A stretch of DNA of 64,000 nt, from assembly GCF_910589235.1 (NCBI RefSeq), contig NC_060955.1, positions 9,266,497 through 9,330,496 of the forward strand, in the 5' to 3' direction. Position 1 is the stretch's first letter, and each line of letters opens with the position of its first letter. This stretch comes from Vespa crabro (taxonomy: Eukaryota > Arthropoda > Insecta > Hymenoptera > Vespidae). Shown here in pieces: positions 11,730-23,830 of this stretch. Position numbers and translations under genes: made by a program. Under the pieces are notes generated by a model. It did no database searches. It saw nothing but the letters and a program-made list of their open reading frames with translations, and had not been told where the DNA came from.

Positions 11730-12158
11730 TTACTCGTGAGAGGGGTGTATCTTATACAAACTTATACACCAATACAATGACGCATGGAGCATTTCGACAC
11801 TACAACGAAAATCCTCTACTACTTCGTCTGATTTTATTTGAGTCATCGATTCATAGAAATTTTTAAGACACTGATAACCGCGTGAAACTACTTGTGCACG
11901 ACTTACCCGATCGTAAAAAGAACAATATTCATTTCGGACTACAATATATAAAATTCTTTTAGTTACAAAACAAATGATAGCGACAACGTTTGATAGTAAA
12001 TTATAATGATGTTTACGATCTTTTGATCCATAATCCATGATCCATCCGCAACAATGCTGATACAAGGAATATTGTCCTTTTAGACGAGCATTCCTCACTT
12101 CTTCCTTTGCAGCTTCAAAGCTGTACGCTATAACGAAAAGCTTCAGATACAACAGCAT
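11730..12158 (-). CDS. Unrecognised ORF, 142 codons
   Basis: This is the longest open frame in the first 36 kb. The product is rich in Cys, Tyr, His and charged residues (for example YQHCCGWIMDYGSKDRKHHY) with a possible hydrophobic segment LLSNVVAIICFVTKRILYIVV in the middle. The amino-acid mix is less low-complexity than the chance ORFs around it. I do not recognise a domain. It starts at the first ATG (12,158) and ends at a TGA near 11,730. Neighbours are repeats only. It could be an exon, a scrap of a transposon gag or envelope, or chance. I cannot assign a function. Confidence 0.25.
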   Translation of the reverse strand: MLLYLKLFVIAYSFEAAKEEVRNARLKGQYSLYQHCCGWIMDYGSKDRKHHYNLLSNVVAIICFVTKRILYIVVRNEYCSFYDRVSRAQVVSRGYQCLKNFYESMTQIKSDEVVEDFRCSVEMLHASLYWCISLYKIHPSHE

Positions 12159-12159
12159 G

Positions 12160-12788
12160 GTATTTTACTCATATATTATTTACAAAGTATGGCATATTTG
12201 TCACTTCACAAAGTTCTAATCGCGAATGTCCGCCACCTGTAGATATTATTCCGGATATCGTACAGATGTTGATTCGAATTTGTTTTCGATATATCATCAA
12301 TATCTGTTTTACTAATCAAAGTATATACATTTTAGTTTCATGATGTTAACAAAACCATTACGGGATTCGAAAATTGGATACATATTTGCGACTATTTGTA
12401 GGGGAAATAAAGAGAAATTAGAAATATTCGTGCTTACCTGTACAGATTCCATACGTGAATTCTGTGAATTTACATACTGTATATTCAATATTTTAGGTAC
12501 ACTTCCCATTTTTTTCTGGAATATTAACATTTTTTCTGTCTTTCTGGTTCAGTAAGTCTTCAGTGCTAGTGAATTGTCTTGTTCTTCTTATCAGATTTCC
12601 TTTCTTTGTTGGCATTTTTTTTAAATCATTCGCTAAATAAAACTAGTAAGCTTAGTGAGCGTGACTTCGACTAATTATGACTACCAAATAAAAAACGGAA
12701 TAAAAAAAATACATTATAAACTAGTGATACAATCATAAGTTAGAAAGATAAGGAGAAACGATAATGAACAAAAACGAAAGAAAGTTTC
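12160..12788. other. AT-rich DNA, no gene seen
   Basis: Overlapping open frames of about 70 codons on both strands (12,312-12,555) have no domain signature and look like chance. Confidence 0.45.
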
Positions 12789-13704
12789 TGTTGACATACA
12801 TGTACACCCTGAATAGTTTACAATACTTCCTCCTAAAGGCCATATATCATTATTAAGAACATTTGCTCTCGAATTCGTTGGATATTCTCTAAAAAAACGC
12901 ATAGATAAAAAACACATTGCCACTATTGTCCGAACTTAGATATTTTTAGTCAAGCATGTAGTCTTCGATAATGTATCGAACCGGGCAATAAATAAATAGT
13001 CAAAGTAGATTCCTAGACAAAACGAGTCATAAGTTTGTTTGGCACTTACCCTTCAAATATCAATGTAACACTCATGACTTCATACGATCATTAGGACAAA
13101 GGACCACACATGAGATTATTCAAACATTTCGAATGAACTATTCTGAGACCTTCACGACCAATAAGCATCCTTCTTTTCTTTTTCATGTACTTTTTACTTG
13201 AACTCCTCTCTTTATATTTTCTTTTCCTTTTCCTAATTTCATTGACGCCTTCGCGAATAGTTCGTGAGAAATTATCGGTCAGTCACTATACACATTCCGA
13301 ACTCAAAAGAGTAAGACAACTGAATCTTACTAGCATCATTGACCATCGGTGGTATCCAGCAAAGTTTAAATCGATCCTCGTCTTTCGTATACAAATCAGT
13401 AAAACAACCGAGTTTTACTAACATCACTAGTTATCCCTCATTCGGAGATAACCAACACAACAAACGAAACACGCGTATTACAATATATGTATCAAATACA
13501 TTCTTAGGGATCTTTCAAAGAAATCGCATTCTTCCATTAATTTGCGGTATTTTGTGCCGCCACTCTTTCTTATCGCGATCAGTAGGTCTAAAACTCTAAC
13601 GATTAAAAAAAGATGAGGATACAATCCTCCATGCAAACTGATTATCATTGTTGGTCCGGTACAAAAAGCACAGCATAACACACTCTCTTAATTACACATG
13701 TACA
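12789..13704 (+). repeat. LTR-like repeat, family B, copy 2
   Basis: Starts TGTTGACATACATGTACACC and ends near ATTACACATGTACA. It matches copy 1 (4,150-5,065) throughout, including GAATTCGTTGGATATTCTC, CCGGGCAATAAATAAATAGT, GACCAATAAGCATCC and the CGCATTCTTCCATTAATTTG block. It has the same orientation and almost the same length as copy 1. Confidence 0.7.
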
Positions 13705-13950
13705 ATGCAATAGTTTCGTATTTATCGTCATATGTGGTTGGAATTAGATGTACCAATTGAGGGATGTCGAGATTATGAAGGACACGATATGTTAAGAGTT
13801 CGCACCATTAGGTGAACTGATACATTCTTTCTTCTTTTGTTATTATAAATTAAATTATTATTATAAATAATTATATATTATATACATCATATAATATGTA
13901 TATATGATAAATATAAGTATATTCTACTTTTTCTTATCATTGTTCTTATT

Positions 13951-14020
13951 ACTATATTATTATATTATATATTATTATTATAGTAATAGTAATAGTAATA
14001 ATAGTAGTAATAATAATAGA
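13951..14020. repeat. (TAA/TAG)n microsatellite
   Basis: An imperfect trinucleotide run with TATTATTATAGTAATAGT and AATAATAGTAGTAATAATAA, directly before repeat C copy 3. Confidence 0.85.
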
Positions 14021-14205
14021 TCACCGCGAAACGCATGTCACGTGAGGAAAATAAATATAAGAAATTGGATTGTAATATCATATTAAACTATCAAATAAGG
14101 AAAAAAGAATAAATTAATTTATTATATTCATTTATATCAATACAATAAAAAGAAACTAACGAAATTATTTAATCTCGAATCGTTTCCTGAATTACGAATC
14201 GAGAT
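14018..14205 (+). repeat. Dispersed repeat C, copy 3
   Basis: Begins GATCACCGCGAAACGCATGT, followed by GAGGAAAATAAATAT, CTATCAAATAAGGAAAAAAG, ATCAATACAATAAAAAG and AATCTCGAATC. It is collinear with the second half of repeat C copy 1 (about 8,909-9,105). Confidence 0.6.
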
Positions 14206-14209
14206 GCTT

Positions 14210-15635
14210 GGAATGTGCTACATATTGCTTATACTCTACGTCTCTAGTATATAAAATATAAAAGAAACTACAAATTTGTCTAAAATTTAACAATACCTAT
14301 TTTAGACATGAATGGCTGGACACGTATTTCTTTATTTCTGCCATAAAATCATATGTCCAAAGCTCATTAAAACGGCCGAGTGAGTAACCGTAGCTTCTTC
14401 GTGTGAACATCATAAAATATATTTCTTTCCGTTGAGAATGGTTCAGAAAATATGAGCATTATCAGTTTAAACAAACAAATAAACAGACAATCGTCTATTT
14501 CATGGAAATAAAACACATACTATTCAAGCATGGTATGAAAATCAGTAGTCGGAGTACAAGATTTTTTCTTTTGCGAAAGATTCGATGGACGCAACTGTAC
14601 GAAACATTGTCTTCTCGAAAAATATAAAAACAGTGTTTACGTCAATGAATCCAAACGTAATTCTTGATCGATTTTGATGAATAAGATCTCATTTTAAAAA
14701 TAAAAGTTTAAACAAAGATCTTATTTTTCCGAAAATTTCGAAAATTTTTATTTTTATACATAAACTATTCTCGAAAAATACTAGTTTTAGCAGGATCTTT
14801 TTCAATGAAAATAAAGCATTTTCAAAAATTAAACAATTACAAGACAACCAGTGGTAGTATATAACACCTCGCCAGAAAATAAAATTCCCGTGTATGATGT
14901 TTTCATATTCAATATCCAAGCGAAAAAATAAGTAATTGTAAAAATAGAAGAAATAAGCGAAAATGTTTAAGAGCTGACACAAAAAACAAATATGAGGGTA
15001 CGTATTATATTCTATTGCACCACATGTTATTTAATATTACATTTAATTAAGAATATAAATATTATAAAAAGTCTAAAAGAAACAAGTAAATCAACGAATA
15101 ATATATAAGATGGAGATAAAGTATAAGCGATATGCACAATATGAAAAAAGAATAAACTTTCAGAATACAAATAAAAGAAATAAGAAATGAGCACAACAAA
15201 ATTTGTGCGAACGAACATAAGGTAAGGAAAGCGAGCTAAAGAACTTAGTGTAAGGAGAGTTTAGTCAGAGTTATCGGTCGGAATATTTTCTAAATATGAC
15301 AAATAATGCTTGGCATGTGAGTAACATATGTACATCCAATGAACAAGTAATTGGTATCACATTCTGACAACTCAGGATCTATTGTAACTGAAACAACTGG
15401 TGAAATGATATATGAAACATTCGTATAACGAACACCAAAAGTTTAAAAAAACAGTTTTATACTTCTTTTGTTCAAATTATATATCAGACATACGCATTAT
15501 TTCAGATTATATGTGACATATAATTCGAAGTGTAAAATAAAAATTTTTCCAATAAATAGGCTTGACGGTCTATGTAAAAATACGCTTAAGATACCATCCG
15601 AGCGACGGAAGATTGTGAATCAGTAGAATTTACAA
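14210..15635. other. AT-rich DNA, no gene seen
   Basis: Open frames such as 14,689-14,982 (-) and 15,027-15,218 (-) translate to Phe/Tyr/Leu-rich low-complexity protein expected from AT-rich DNA. Confidence 0.5.
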
Positions 15636-15639
15636 AATA

Positions 15640-15720
15640 TACTTTTTTCCATAGTCGGGTTTCGACCCGAACCAGCGGATTCGTAAAAAGCACACCAATG
15701 CACCATCCTTATGTAAACTA
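15640..15720 (-). other. tRNA-like or SINE-like short hairpin sequence (weak)
   Basis: On the - strand a GGTTCGGGTCGAAACCC stretch lies at 15,656-15,676, with a perfect CGGGT-TTCG-ACCCG hairpin inside. It resembles a T-arm/B-box, and GATGGTGCATTGGTGTGC lies ~40 bp upstream. A full cloverleaf cannot be drawn with confidence, so this may be a SINE scrap or chance. Confidence 0.2.
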
Positions 15721-15736
15721 CTTCGCAATTTCCTCC

Positions 15737-15739
<3 letters not shown>

Positions 15740-15777
<38 letters not shown>
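15740..15777. repeat. (CT)n microsatellite
   Basis: A pure CT dinucleotide run of about 37 bp. Confidence 0.95.
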
Positions 15778-15780
<3 letters not shown>

Positions 15781-16220
15781 ACTCTTACTCCGTACTTTAA
15801 TTCGATCATATACCAGTCTTTTTTCTCTTTTCAAAATTCATATGGATTAGACATAATTGAAGTTTTTGAAAAATTACAAACACATAAAAAAGTTTTTATA
15901 TTATTAATTAATTGTAAATGTATTATGTAATATGTAATGTTTTTACATTATAATAAATGTAAATTGTAACAAATTAAAAACTATTAATTATTAATAAACT
16001 TCATATATAAAAAAAATTTAGATTCTGAATAATTCGTAAGTTTTTTTCTAATTGTATAAATGTCAAATATAATCAACAAATTTTTTCTTTTTACTATTAC
16101 ATTTAAATTCTGATTAAAAGTCAAGTTCAACAAATTAATCGCTTATCAATTTAAAATGTACACCATCACTTTTATACTTATTATGTATATTCATAACTGA
16201 TGTACATTCTACATTATATA

Positions 16221-16352
16221 TTAGGAGGACCGGAAAGTAATGTCGCTTTCTTAAATTAAATTCAAACGAATAAATTTTTAACAAGTTTTTATTTTTAATC
16301 ACAATCAAATATCGACACGCACAGAAACGATATTACTTTCCGGTCCACCTAA
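16221..16352. mobile_element. Mariner-type MITE (132 bp) with TA duplication
   Basis: The left end is TTAGGAGGACCGGAAAGTAA. The right end, reverse-complemented, is TTAGGTGGACCGGAAAGTAA. The inverted repeats continue for about 28-30 bp with few mismatches and are flanked by TA on both sides (16,219-16,220 and 16,353-16,354). TA duplication and TTAGG(T)-type termini are hallmarks of mariner elements. The ~70-bp AT-rich core has no coding capacity, so this is a non-autonomous deletion derivative. Confidence 0.85.
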
Positions 16353-16359
16353 TATAATG

Positions 16360-17290
16360 ATGGTGATTTATAATAACGAAAGAATTTAAAATATATTTAA
16401 AAGAGAAAAGTACAATATAGCCAATCTATATTCGCTAGTGTCTCACAAAAATCTCCGTCCTCTTTTTTGAATGCATTTTATACATTACCTCGAGTGCTAA
16501 TTTTTCGTACGAATTCTTAATGAATCTTGGAATTGATCTTTGATACGAGATTGTATCTTCAATAATTTGGGCACATAACTACCCACCAATAGATATAACC
16601 AATACTAATAAAATACGACGACAAATACGAAGCACTTATTTATTTTCGTCCATTATTTCCTTGTCTTCCTACTCTATAATCATAAGTTCATAATACTTGC
16701 TTTTGGTCAGAACAAATGGAAGAAAATCTTATTCACACGGTTTCAATTTGGATCTCCAAGATCATTGATAAGTCGAGCTCCCATCTTAGTAGGATCTTCT
16801 AATTAACGTTTTAATTAACGATTAATAAACCATTTTATCAAAACTTCAAGGAAAATATACAATCTTACAATACTGCATTTTCTTTTACGTCAACAAATGC
16901 AAATATAATAGATACATGTTCTCGATAATAGGCATTACGTTTTTAAAATACAAAACCAAGGTATAGATGTCATAAAACATCAAACATGGATGTTCTACTA
17001 GTTAAACAGAGAACTACCAAAATTTGCATAATTTATATGATTAATACGGATCTTGCTATTCAAAAGAGAATGACAGCAATGTTGATCTGAAGTAATACGA
17101 ATTCTTCATATATTATTTCGTCGCATCAATAGACTTTATGATTCTATTATGATAATATGCCGTAGTATGCTGTAATATAAAGTTGTGTTAACAATTGTCA
17201 GATACTATTTTTATTCCATTATATCAACAGACAGATTAAATCAATAATGGATTGTTGATTCATATCTTCAATTACAACAAATAATTTAAA
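16360..17290. other. AT-rich DNA, no gene seen
   Basis: No domain-bearing ORF. It could contain decayed Helitron sequence upstream of the recognisable fragment, but I see no motif. Confidence 0.45.
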
Positions 17291-17294
17291 ATTC

Positions 17295-17650
17295 ATTAAA
17301 CAGAAGCAACATCAACTACGCGTTGAATTGTATCAAGAACTGGCAAATCACTTAGCAAAAAGTAACAACGAAACTGTGGGTAGAAAATTGATTTTATCAT
17401 TTTTTGAAAAATCTCCAAAAAACATGAGAGAAAGATGTTGTAATGCAATGTCCATTTTTGGCCGTTTATATTCATCTAATTCATTTGTTATATTTGCTGC
17501 AAATCCAAAGTGACATAAAATAAATCAAAATCTTCCAGAAGATAAATATGTATCTGACCAAGTAGATTTAGTTGCATGAGTTTTTCATTTAAAATTACTT
17601 TTCATGATTCACATCAATGATAAAAAACCTTTCAAAAGATAGTACAATGT
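17295..17650 (+). pseudogene. Helitron replicase/helicase (N-terminal 'helitron-like' domain) fragment
   Basis: The open frame 17,328-17,513 reads YQELANHL...NNETVGRKLILS then a block with SPKNMRERCCNAMSIFGR and FVIFAANPK. Past the stop the same frame continues HKINQNLPEDKYVSDQVDLV and then VFHLKL. This is the order of the Helitron_like_N domain: VGRRLILP, SPR.M....DAMAI...GKPDLFITFTCNPKW, DRPDLVARVF.LKL. The domain belongs to the Rep-type HUH endonuclease-helicase that drives rolling-circle transposition. Only about 110 codons survive, with two in-frame stops; the HUH and helicase motifs are absent. Helitron termini could not be located. Confidence 0.75.
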
Positions 17651-17659
17651 TTATTCAAA

Positions 17660-18690
17660 ATTTAGTTTATAAAGAAATTTTATAAATAAAGATTTTTATA
17701 TAAATATGATTAAGCATAACGATTAAATATAGCTCGAAGGCAGAAAGGTGTTTTGTCATTGGGCGATTGGGCGCAACATGGAAGCAGATCCATATAGGAT
17801 CTTGCATACCTATCAGGATCACTTGATTTAGTCTAATTAATCTAAATAGTAGAAGTATCAAAGGGGGAGTGGTGTTTGTTATTAGTAGATCTAGGAAAAG
17901 GAAAGAGTTGTATTTGATGTTTACTGGATCACTATTTCTTAGTGAACGAAATAGAATATTTTGTGAAGACAGACATTCAGCTGAGATTCATAAAATAGAA
18001 GTAAACTTAAAAAAATAGAATTATAGATTTTGCTTGGAAAAAATTTTGACAGTCTTTGTTCGCCCCTTTTAACCTTAGGAAGGAAGCGGGATCTGATAAT
18101 GAAAGATGACTTAGTTCATAAAAATAGCCCTATCTATACTATACAGCTATATACACTTAAATAAACATACAAATATAAAACATTCAGAAATAAAATATTA
18201 ATATGATGCATTAATTGTTTATTAAATACGTTGTGTTGATTATTTAAAAAGAAACCAATAGATTTATCGAAGATATAAAGTCTTTTTAAATAACAATTCA
18301 GCAATATAATGCTTATGATTCTTCCGAATATCGAAACGTGAGAAATGAATACACATTTCTCTCTACAATCTCTCTATATTTTGCAAATAAATTTAGGTAT
18401 TTGGATTCACGAAATTTTCAAAATGATTAACATAACCCAAACGCAACTGGATACCTATCCCGCACATAAGGAAAACCAGTGAAAGATTTTTAAGAAAAAC
18501 ATTTTTTTTGTAATCCAGGTTTTCCTTCACGCACATATGGAATTGGTATTGTGTTAGATTAATTCTTACAAACAATCGCAGCTCGCGAAACGAGTGGAGC
18601 GAGCAAGTAACATGGTGTTTCTATATAAATAAAAGTTCAGAGATAAATGCGATTATCGCGTCAGCTACGTCTGTTTCGCTATCATATATA
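17660..18690. other. AT-rich DNA, no gene seen
   Basis: Small chance ORFs only. The stretch 18,580-18,640 is less AT-rich (GCTCGCGAAACGAGTGGAGC) and may be a scrap of an LTR, but I found no partner for it in the window. Confidence 0.4.
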
Positions 18691-18702
18691 TATATGATAA
18701 CG

Positions 18703-18822
18703 AATATATATTATATATATTATATATATTATATATATTATATATATTATATATATTATATATATTATATATATTATATATATTATATATATTATATATA
18801 TTATATATATTATATATATATA
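18703..18822. repeat. 9-bp minisatellite, (TTATATATA)n
   Basis: About 13 near-perfect tandem copies of TTATATATA. The period is a multiple of three, so it opens spurious frames on both strands (a Tyr-Tyr-Ile repeat on +). It is not a gene. Confidence 0.95.
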
Positions 18823-18844
18823 GCTCCTGATTTTCTTTTCATAA

Positions 18845-18960
18845 CATACTGCCGACCAATTTGTCTCATATACGCACGCACACAACTGACTAACGCTAGA
18901 ACTTTCTATTTCTTTGTTCAATTGCAGATTGGCTTACAAACATTACTTTATTCTTAATTA
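18845..18960 (-). repeat. LTR family A fragment, copy 5
   Basis: Contains GACCAATTTGTCTCATATAC, the ACACAACTGACTAACGCTAG block and TTCAATTGCAGATTGGCTTA. This is the reverse-complement tandem unit of the family A LTR, truncated by or adjacent to the minisatellite. Confidence 0.55.
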
Positions 18961-19339
18961 CAAAAAACTTATAACTCAACTTTAAACTAATAAAAACATG
19001 CGTGTGCGGATGTATTCAAAAACCTTCATATAATAACAGAAAAAACTGATCAAATTCTTAAACGTAGTCATTTTGACTAAACAAAAAGCGAAAGCTGCCG
19101 AATTTAGTTTTTAATTATTGCCTAATTTTGCAATTATTCTGTGACGTACTTATTCTATATTCTGCGTTCAATTAGTCCAGTTTTTTGTTATCTGTAAATC
19201 AATATTTAATAAACATAATGGTTGGCTTTTATGCGTGATATGGTAGGTATCTTTATTTCAAGTATCTCTATGAGGAATATCATTATTATATTAACTACAA
19301 ACTGCGATTTTTACTATTTTTCTCATTTGCTATTTACAT

Positions 19340-19700
19340 AACTCTTTGATGTATAAAAATACATAAAACAAGAATGCTTATATATTCATTTTATTAATAA
19401 AAACTGTTACACTATTATAATTAAATTTCATATAAATAAACTTAAAACAGACGTAAATTATTCAAGTACTGTATATTAAAACCAATTTATTAAGGAAAAT
19501 GCTACACTGAGCTTCAAATTTGATAACAATTGGTTTATTTAATAACAATTGTTTTATTTGGAAAAAAAGACATTAACATCTAATTCATTGACAATTATGA
19601 AAAGAGGGTATGCAAAAGTATGTTAGTATGTATATTAAATAAAATTTTGTTAAGGAATAATAATGGGGGGGAGGGGATAACACAAAACTTTAAGCTCGTT
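19340..19700 (-). repeat. Dispersed repeat D, copy 1
   Basis: The reverse complement matches 35,470-35,800. Shared blocks include TTAACAAAATTTTATTTAAT, CTTTTCATAATTGTCAAT, CAAATAAA.CAATT.TTAT, TTAATAAATT.GTTTTA and AATATATAAG. It is non-coding and the family is unknown. Confidence 0.6.
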
Positions 19701-22700
19701 TGCCAGATGAAGATTATAAAGAAACGTACACATCACTATTATCATCATACGTGAAAGCAATCCATCGAACCAAAACTGGATATAGCAGTCAAATACAAAT
19801 AAACAGTCATCATTTCGACTACCAAAATAAGAATCTCAACATTACACTCACTAATTAATCTATTACGAGCTATCAAGCTACTGGTACAGTTATCTCAAAA
19901 ATCATTTTATGAACCTTGAAGTATTTTGTTAAATTATTTGTAATCTTAAATGAATTATATTGTGCTTGTATTGTTCAAGTAATCCTACTATAGTGAGTAA
20001 CATTGATAATAAAAACACGTATCAACACGTATCTCAACAAATCCATTTCCTCGCCTTCTTCCCTCGATTTCTTTCCGCAACAAGTATTCATTAATCCTAC
20101 TTCGAATCACCATTCTTCACTAACTTTCGTATATTTGTAAGCACAAATAATAAAAGATATATTCTTTTAAATATGCATTTTATCGATCTACAAAGCCGTT
20201 TTAATCATCCCATCTTTCGAAGGAAATTGACTTTAGTAAGTTTTTGACCCGGGACGTGACATGTCGATTATTTACATTAATTAGTTTATATGATTTCGTC
20301 AAAACAAATGATTTATATTTGTAATTTATATTTCCGAATCTAAGTAGACTGTGTACAGTGAAAATTGCAAATGAATAAAAGAAAAAATAACTGTAAAAAT
20401 ATGAAGCTTACAATAAAAAACATTTATGAAAAGATTTAATTCAATAGTACTACTATTTCAATCACGTTTTACTTTTGCGCTACTCTTTTAATATTTTCAG
20501 TTATATTGCACTCTTTATGTGTTTTATGTGAAACCGAATTAACATTAACATTCCGTATTGAAAATTTTCTAAAAAGCAAAATACATTTTTACTCGTCACT
20601 TTTTTTCAAATTTGTAATTATAAGAATCATATACACTGTAGGAGTTATCAACTAAAGTATCTTTTATACAGCACGTCTACGCACTCCTCAACATCGTCGC
20701 GTAAATAATTATTAAAAACAGTAATTAGAATTACAAAACACAAATTTTTTTTACAAAATTTTTTTATCACTATGTAATTTATAATATTTTGTTTATAATT
20801 TATCATAAATAAACAATTTTAAAAGAAATTGCATAAATTCTATCATTTCTACATTCCACGTAAATTTAGAAAGAAGTACGAATATAACGGTCGATATCAA
20901 AAAATAGTGATGCGCTTCAGTTTTTATTTTATTTTACAAAGCTATATAATAATTAATAAATTAATAAAACATAATCTATACAACTGTCAATTTTGTGAAT
21001 ATTAATGTTAAAATATATTTCTTTCCACTTTCAAATTTTTTCAGTTTAATAATCAATCTAATATGGGGAAATATTTCTGATTGTTGGACTCTTTGCATCA
21101 CTTTTTATTTTCTTAAATTATCGTTATATAAAGTAACATATTTGAAAAAACTTTCTTCTTAATAAATAAGCGCATTAATACTTTTTCAATTATTTCAGTT
21201 ACTTTCTTTCACCAAAAAAACAAGCAAATTATAGTTATATTATCGCATTTATGTTCGTAACATATGTCTTTTATTATTTTGAACAAAGGTTAATAGACCA
21301 CCACAATAGTGTATTCATAAAATGTTAGGTATTTATAGTATTTATCTTTTTCATTAAATATATACAAGTAATTGAATATTACAGCTGTCAGATTCCATTT
21401 TAAAAAAAAAGAAGCATGACACCAATCTTTCGATGCAGCATAATGTGCCACTATTTTTTTCAACTATGAAATATTTTCTATAAATATAGTGCATCAAAAT
21501 ATTTCACACTAATAAAAAACTTTGCTTCTAGTTAATCCGGACATCATTTTCATTCGTTATGGTATTTCAATTTGCAATAAATTTAAATATTTTACATTAT
21601 ACGAATAAGTTAATCTTTCCTTGTAATTTTTAATTCATAACAATTAATTCCAACATTTAACATTAAACAGATTTATATCATTTTTGTGTTTAGTATTTTC
21701 AAGTAATAAATCTTTGTCTCCCTGTCTTTATTGTACACTTCAATTGTTTTTTTTGTTCATTTACTTGCTTATATGTAATATTTCAATTTATCCTAAATAC
21801 GAAAAAAAATGAAATGTAAGAAAACTGAAATAATAAAACAATTTTCGAGAATTTTTGGAAATAAGGACATAAAAAGTTCATATTATATATATTGAGATGT
21901 TTTCTGAAATAATTCTTTCTCAAAAATGTGGATTTTTTTTTCCGCTATTCTTCTCTTCCAGATTTTTCTCATCACTAATATTATTTAATATTAAGTGACC
22001 TTTTTCATCCCTTTGTAATTCTGCCAATGATAAAATATAACACTATGTTAAATCTTATCTTTTTATATTTTATTGCTTTATATTATTAAAATATAAAGAG
22101 ATTTATATTTTACAAATTCCTTTTTTCTGCCATTTTATTTTTTTCGAGAGACATATGAGATCTACATTAATGTATCGGAATAATAGTTCGATAGTTCTAA
22201 TGTTATATTTTTAATAACACAAACTAAATATCGCATTGTAAATTTAACATAATACGTAATTCCAGTCTTCTAACGAATATAATGAGAAGTAATTTCCGTA
22301 AACAACATGCAAATAATTCTACTTATTTTTAATACAATTTAATCCACTAGAAGTATTGCCTATTTTGATACTTCGATAGTTTCATTCGCATCATCTATTC
22401 CATATAGAAAGTAGAAAAAACAGAAACAAAGAATCTTATTTATTATCTTATATAAAGAAAGTAAAACTATTAAAAAAATTTTGCTAATATTATAATAAAA
22501 ATTATTTTATTATAAACAAAATATATACGTTTTTAAATTTTTATCTAAAATTTTTGAGAATCATAGCTTTTGAATATTATAAATGATAACATTAATAATC
22601 AAAAACTATCAGATGTTCCAATTTTATAATATCAAAACCTTAATTTTATATTATGTACATAAAATTTGTAATTTTGCTGCAATTATTATTCTAGAACAAA

Positions 22701-23830
22701 ATATTATTTAATTTCATATAAATTGATACTATATTACTTTATTGTTGATAATAAATTATACATATATTATACATACATTACAATGACATATAAAATATTA
22801 TTTTCAAAAATATTTATCACAGTTATAAGCATTTAGTCATTCTTTACTTATTCTTTATCACCATGAAATGTCAAATATTACTGATAAAGACTTCGGAAGC
22901 TGTATAGGTGATTTAGCAAAATTTCTTATTTTGACTCTTTCTTATTGTTAGAAACAGTTTTAGTTTACTTATGTAGTCAAAATTTCATTTGATTATATTC
23001 TTTGTTCTTATATGTTTGTACACTGCCTGACATAATTAAAAAAACTATTATTAATTATAATTTTGTTATTATGTATTTATCGTATATTCAAATTCTATGA
23101 TATAGGTTAAACTATGACGTTACTGTGTTCTAAATAAATTAAAAAATCTGCATGTAGTAATATTTGTAGATAGTTATATTACTATATATATTGACTTGAC
23201 ATGATAATTTCTGTAGTCATTGCAGAAAAACTTTAAATCGTCATAAATATAAAAGTAAGCAATTGTGACTCTATATTTATAGGATATTTTCTATTTGTTT
23301 CGTTCCCTTATTCCCAAAGTTCATATAGATCATTCAATTACACCTTGTATATGGAATGTATTTGAAATTGTTTTCTTCAATAGATTATTTATTGTTTTTA
23401 TAAATGTGTAAAAATTATTAATTTATCTTTTAATTATAAATATAATTAAAAAAAATTAATTTATCTTAATATGCTTATATATTAAACGTTAAATAAATCA
23501 CATCCAATTTACACATTACAAAAATATTCAGACAAATACTTCATTTCTCGATATATTTACAAATAATGCGATTATTTTTCTAGAAATAGTTTTAATTAAA
23601 ACATAACATTTGTTTACAAGTGCTTCGTATGAGATTTCTTACGAAGAGGCAATATACAATTCAATCATTATATTGCCATTTTACATGAAAATGTATCATA
23701 AAAGTAAAAACATTTCATTTAATCTATGTCAATTATTAACTTTTTTTTGGGAAAAGAAAAATTGTATCGCAAAACCGCTACTATACTTAATTTGAAATGG
23801 CATTAATAAATATAAAAAAAAGATAGATTT
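19700..23830. other. 4.1 kb AT-rich DNA, no gene or recognisable element
   Basis: I read all frames for domain motifs and found none; stops are dense and base composition is strongly A+T. A short CACTGCCTGACATAATTAAA at about 23,022 resembles the start of a Tc1-type terminal repeat and could be the left end of the Tc1 remnant downstream, but I found no partner. Confidence 0.5.

Noticed and set aside
18682..18957. ORFs with Tyr-Tyr-Ile repeats on + and Ile-Tyr-Ile repeats on -
   Set aside because: Produced by the 9-bp minisatellite.
23022..23060. CACTGCCTGACATAATTAAA as left terminal repeat of the Tc1 relic
   Set aside because: Suggestive of a Tc1 end, but no inverted partner was found after the transposase, so I did not annotate a boundary.
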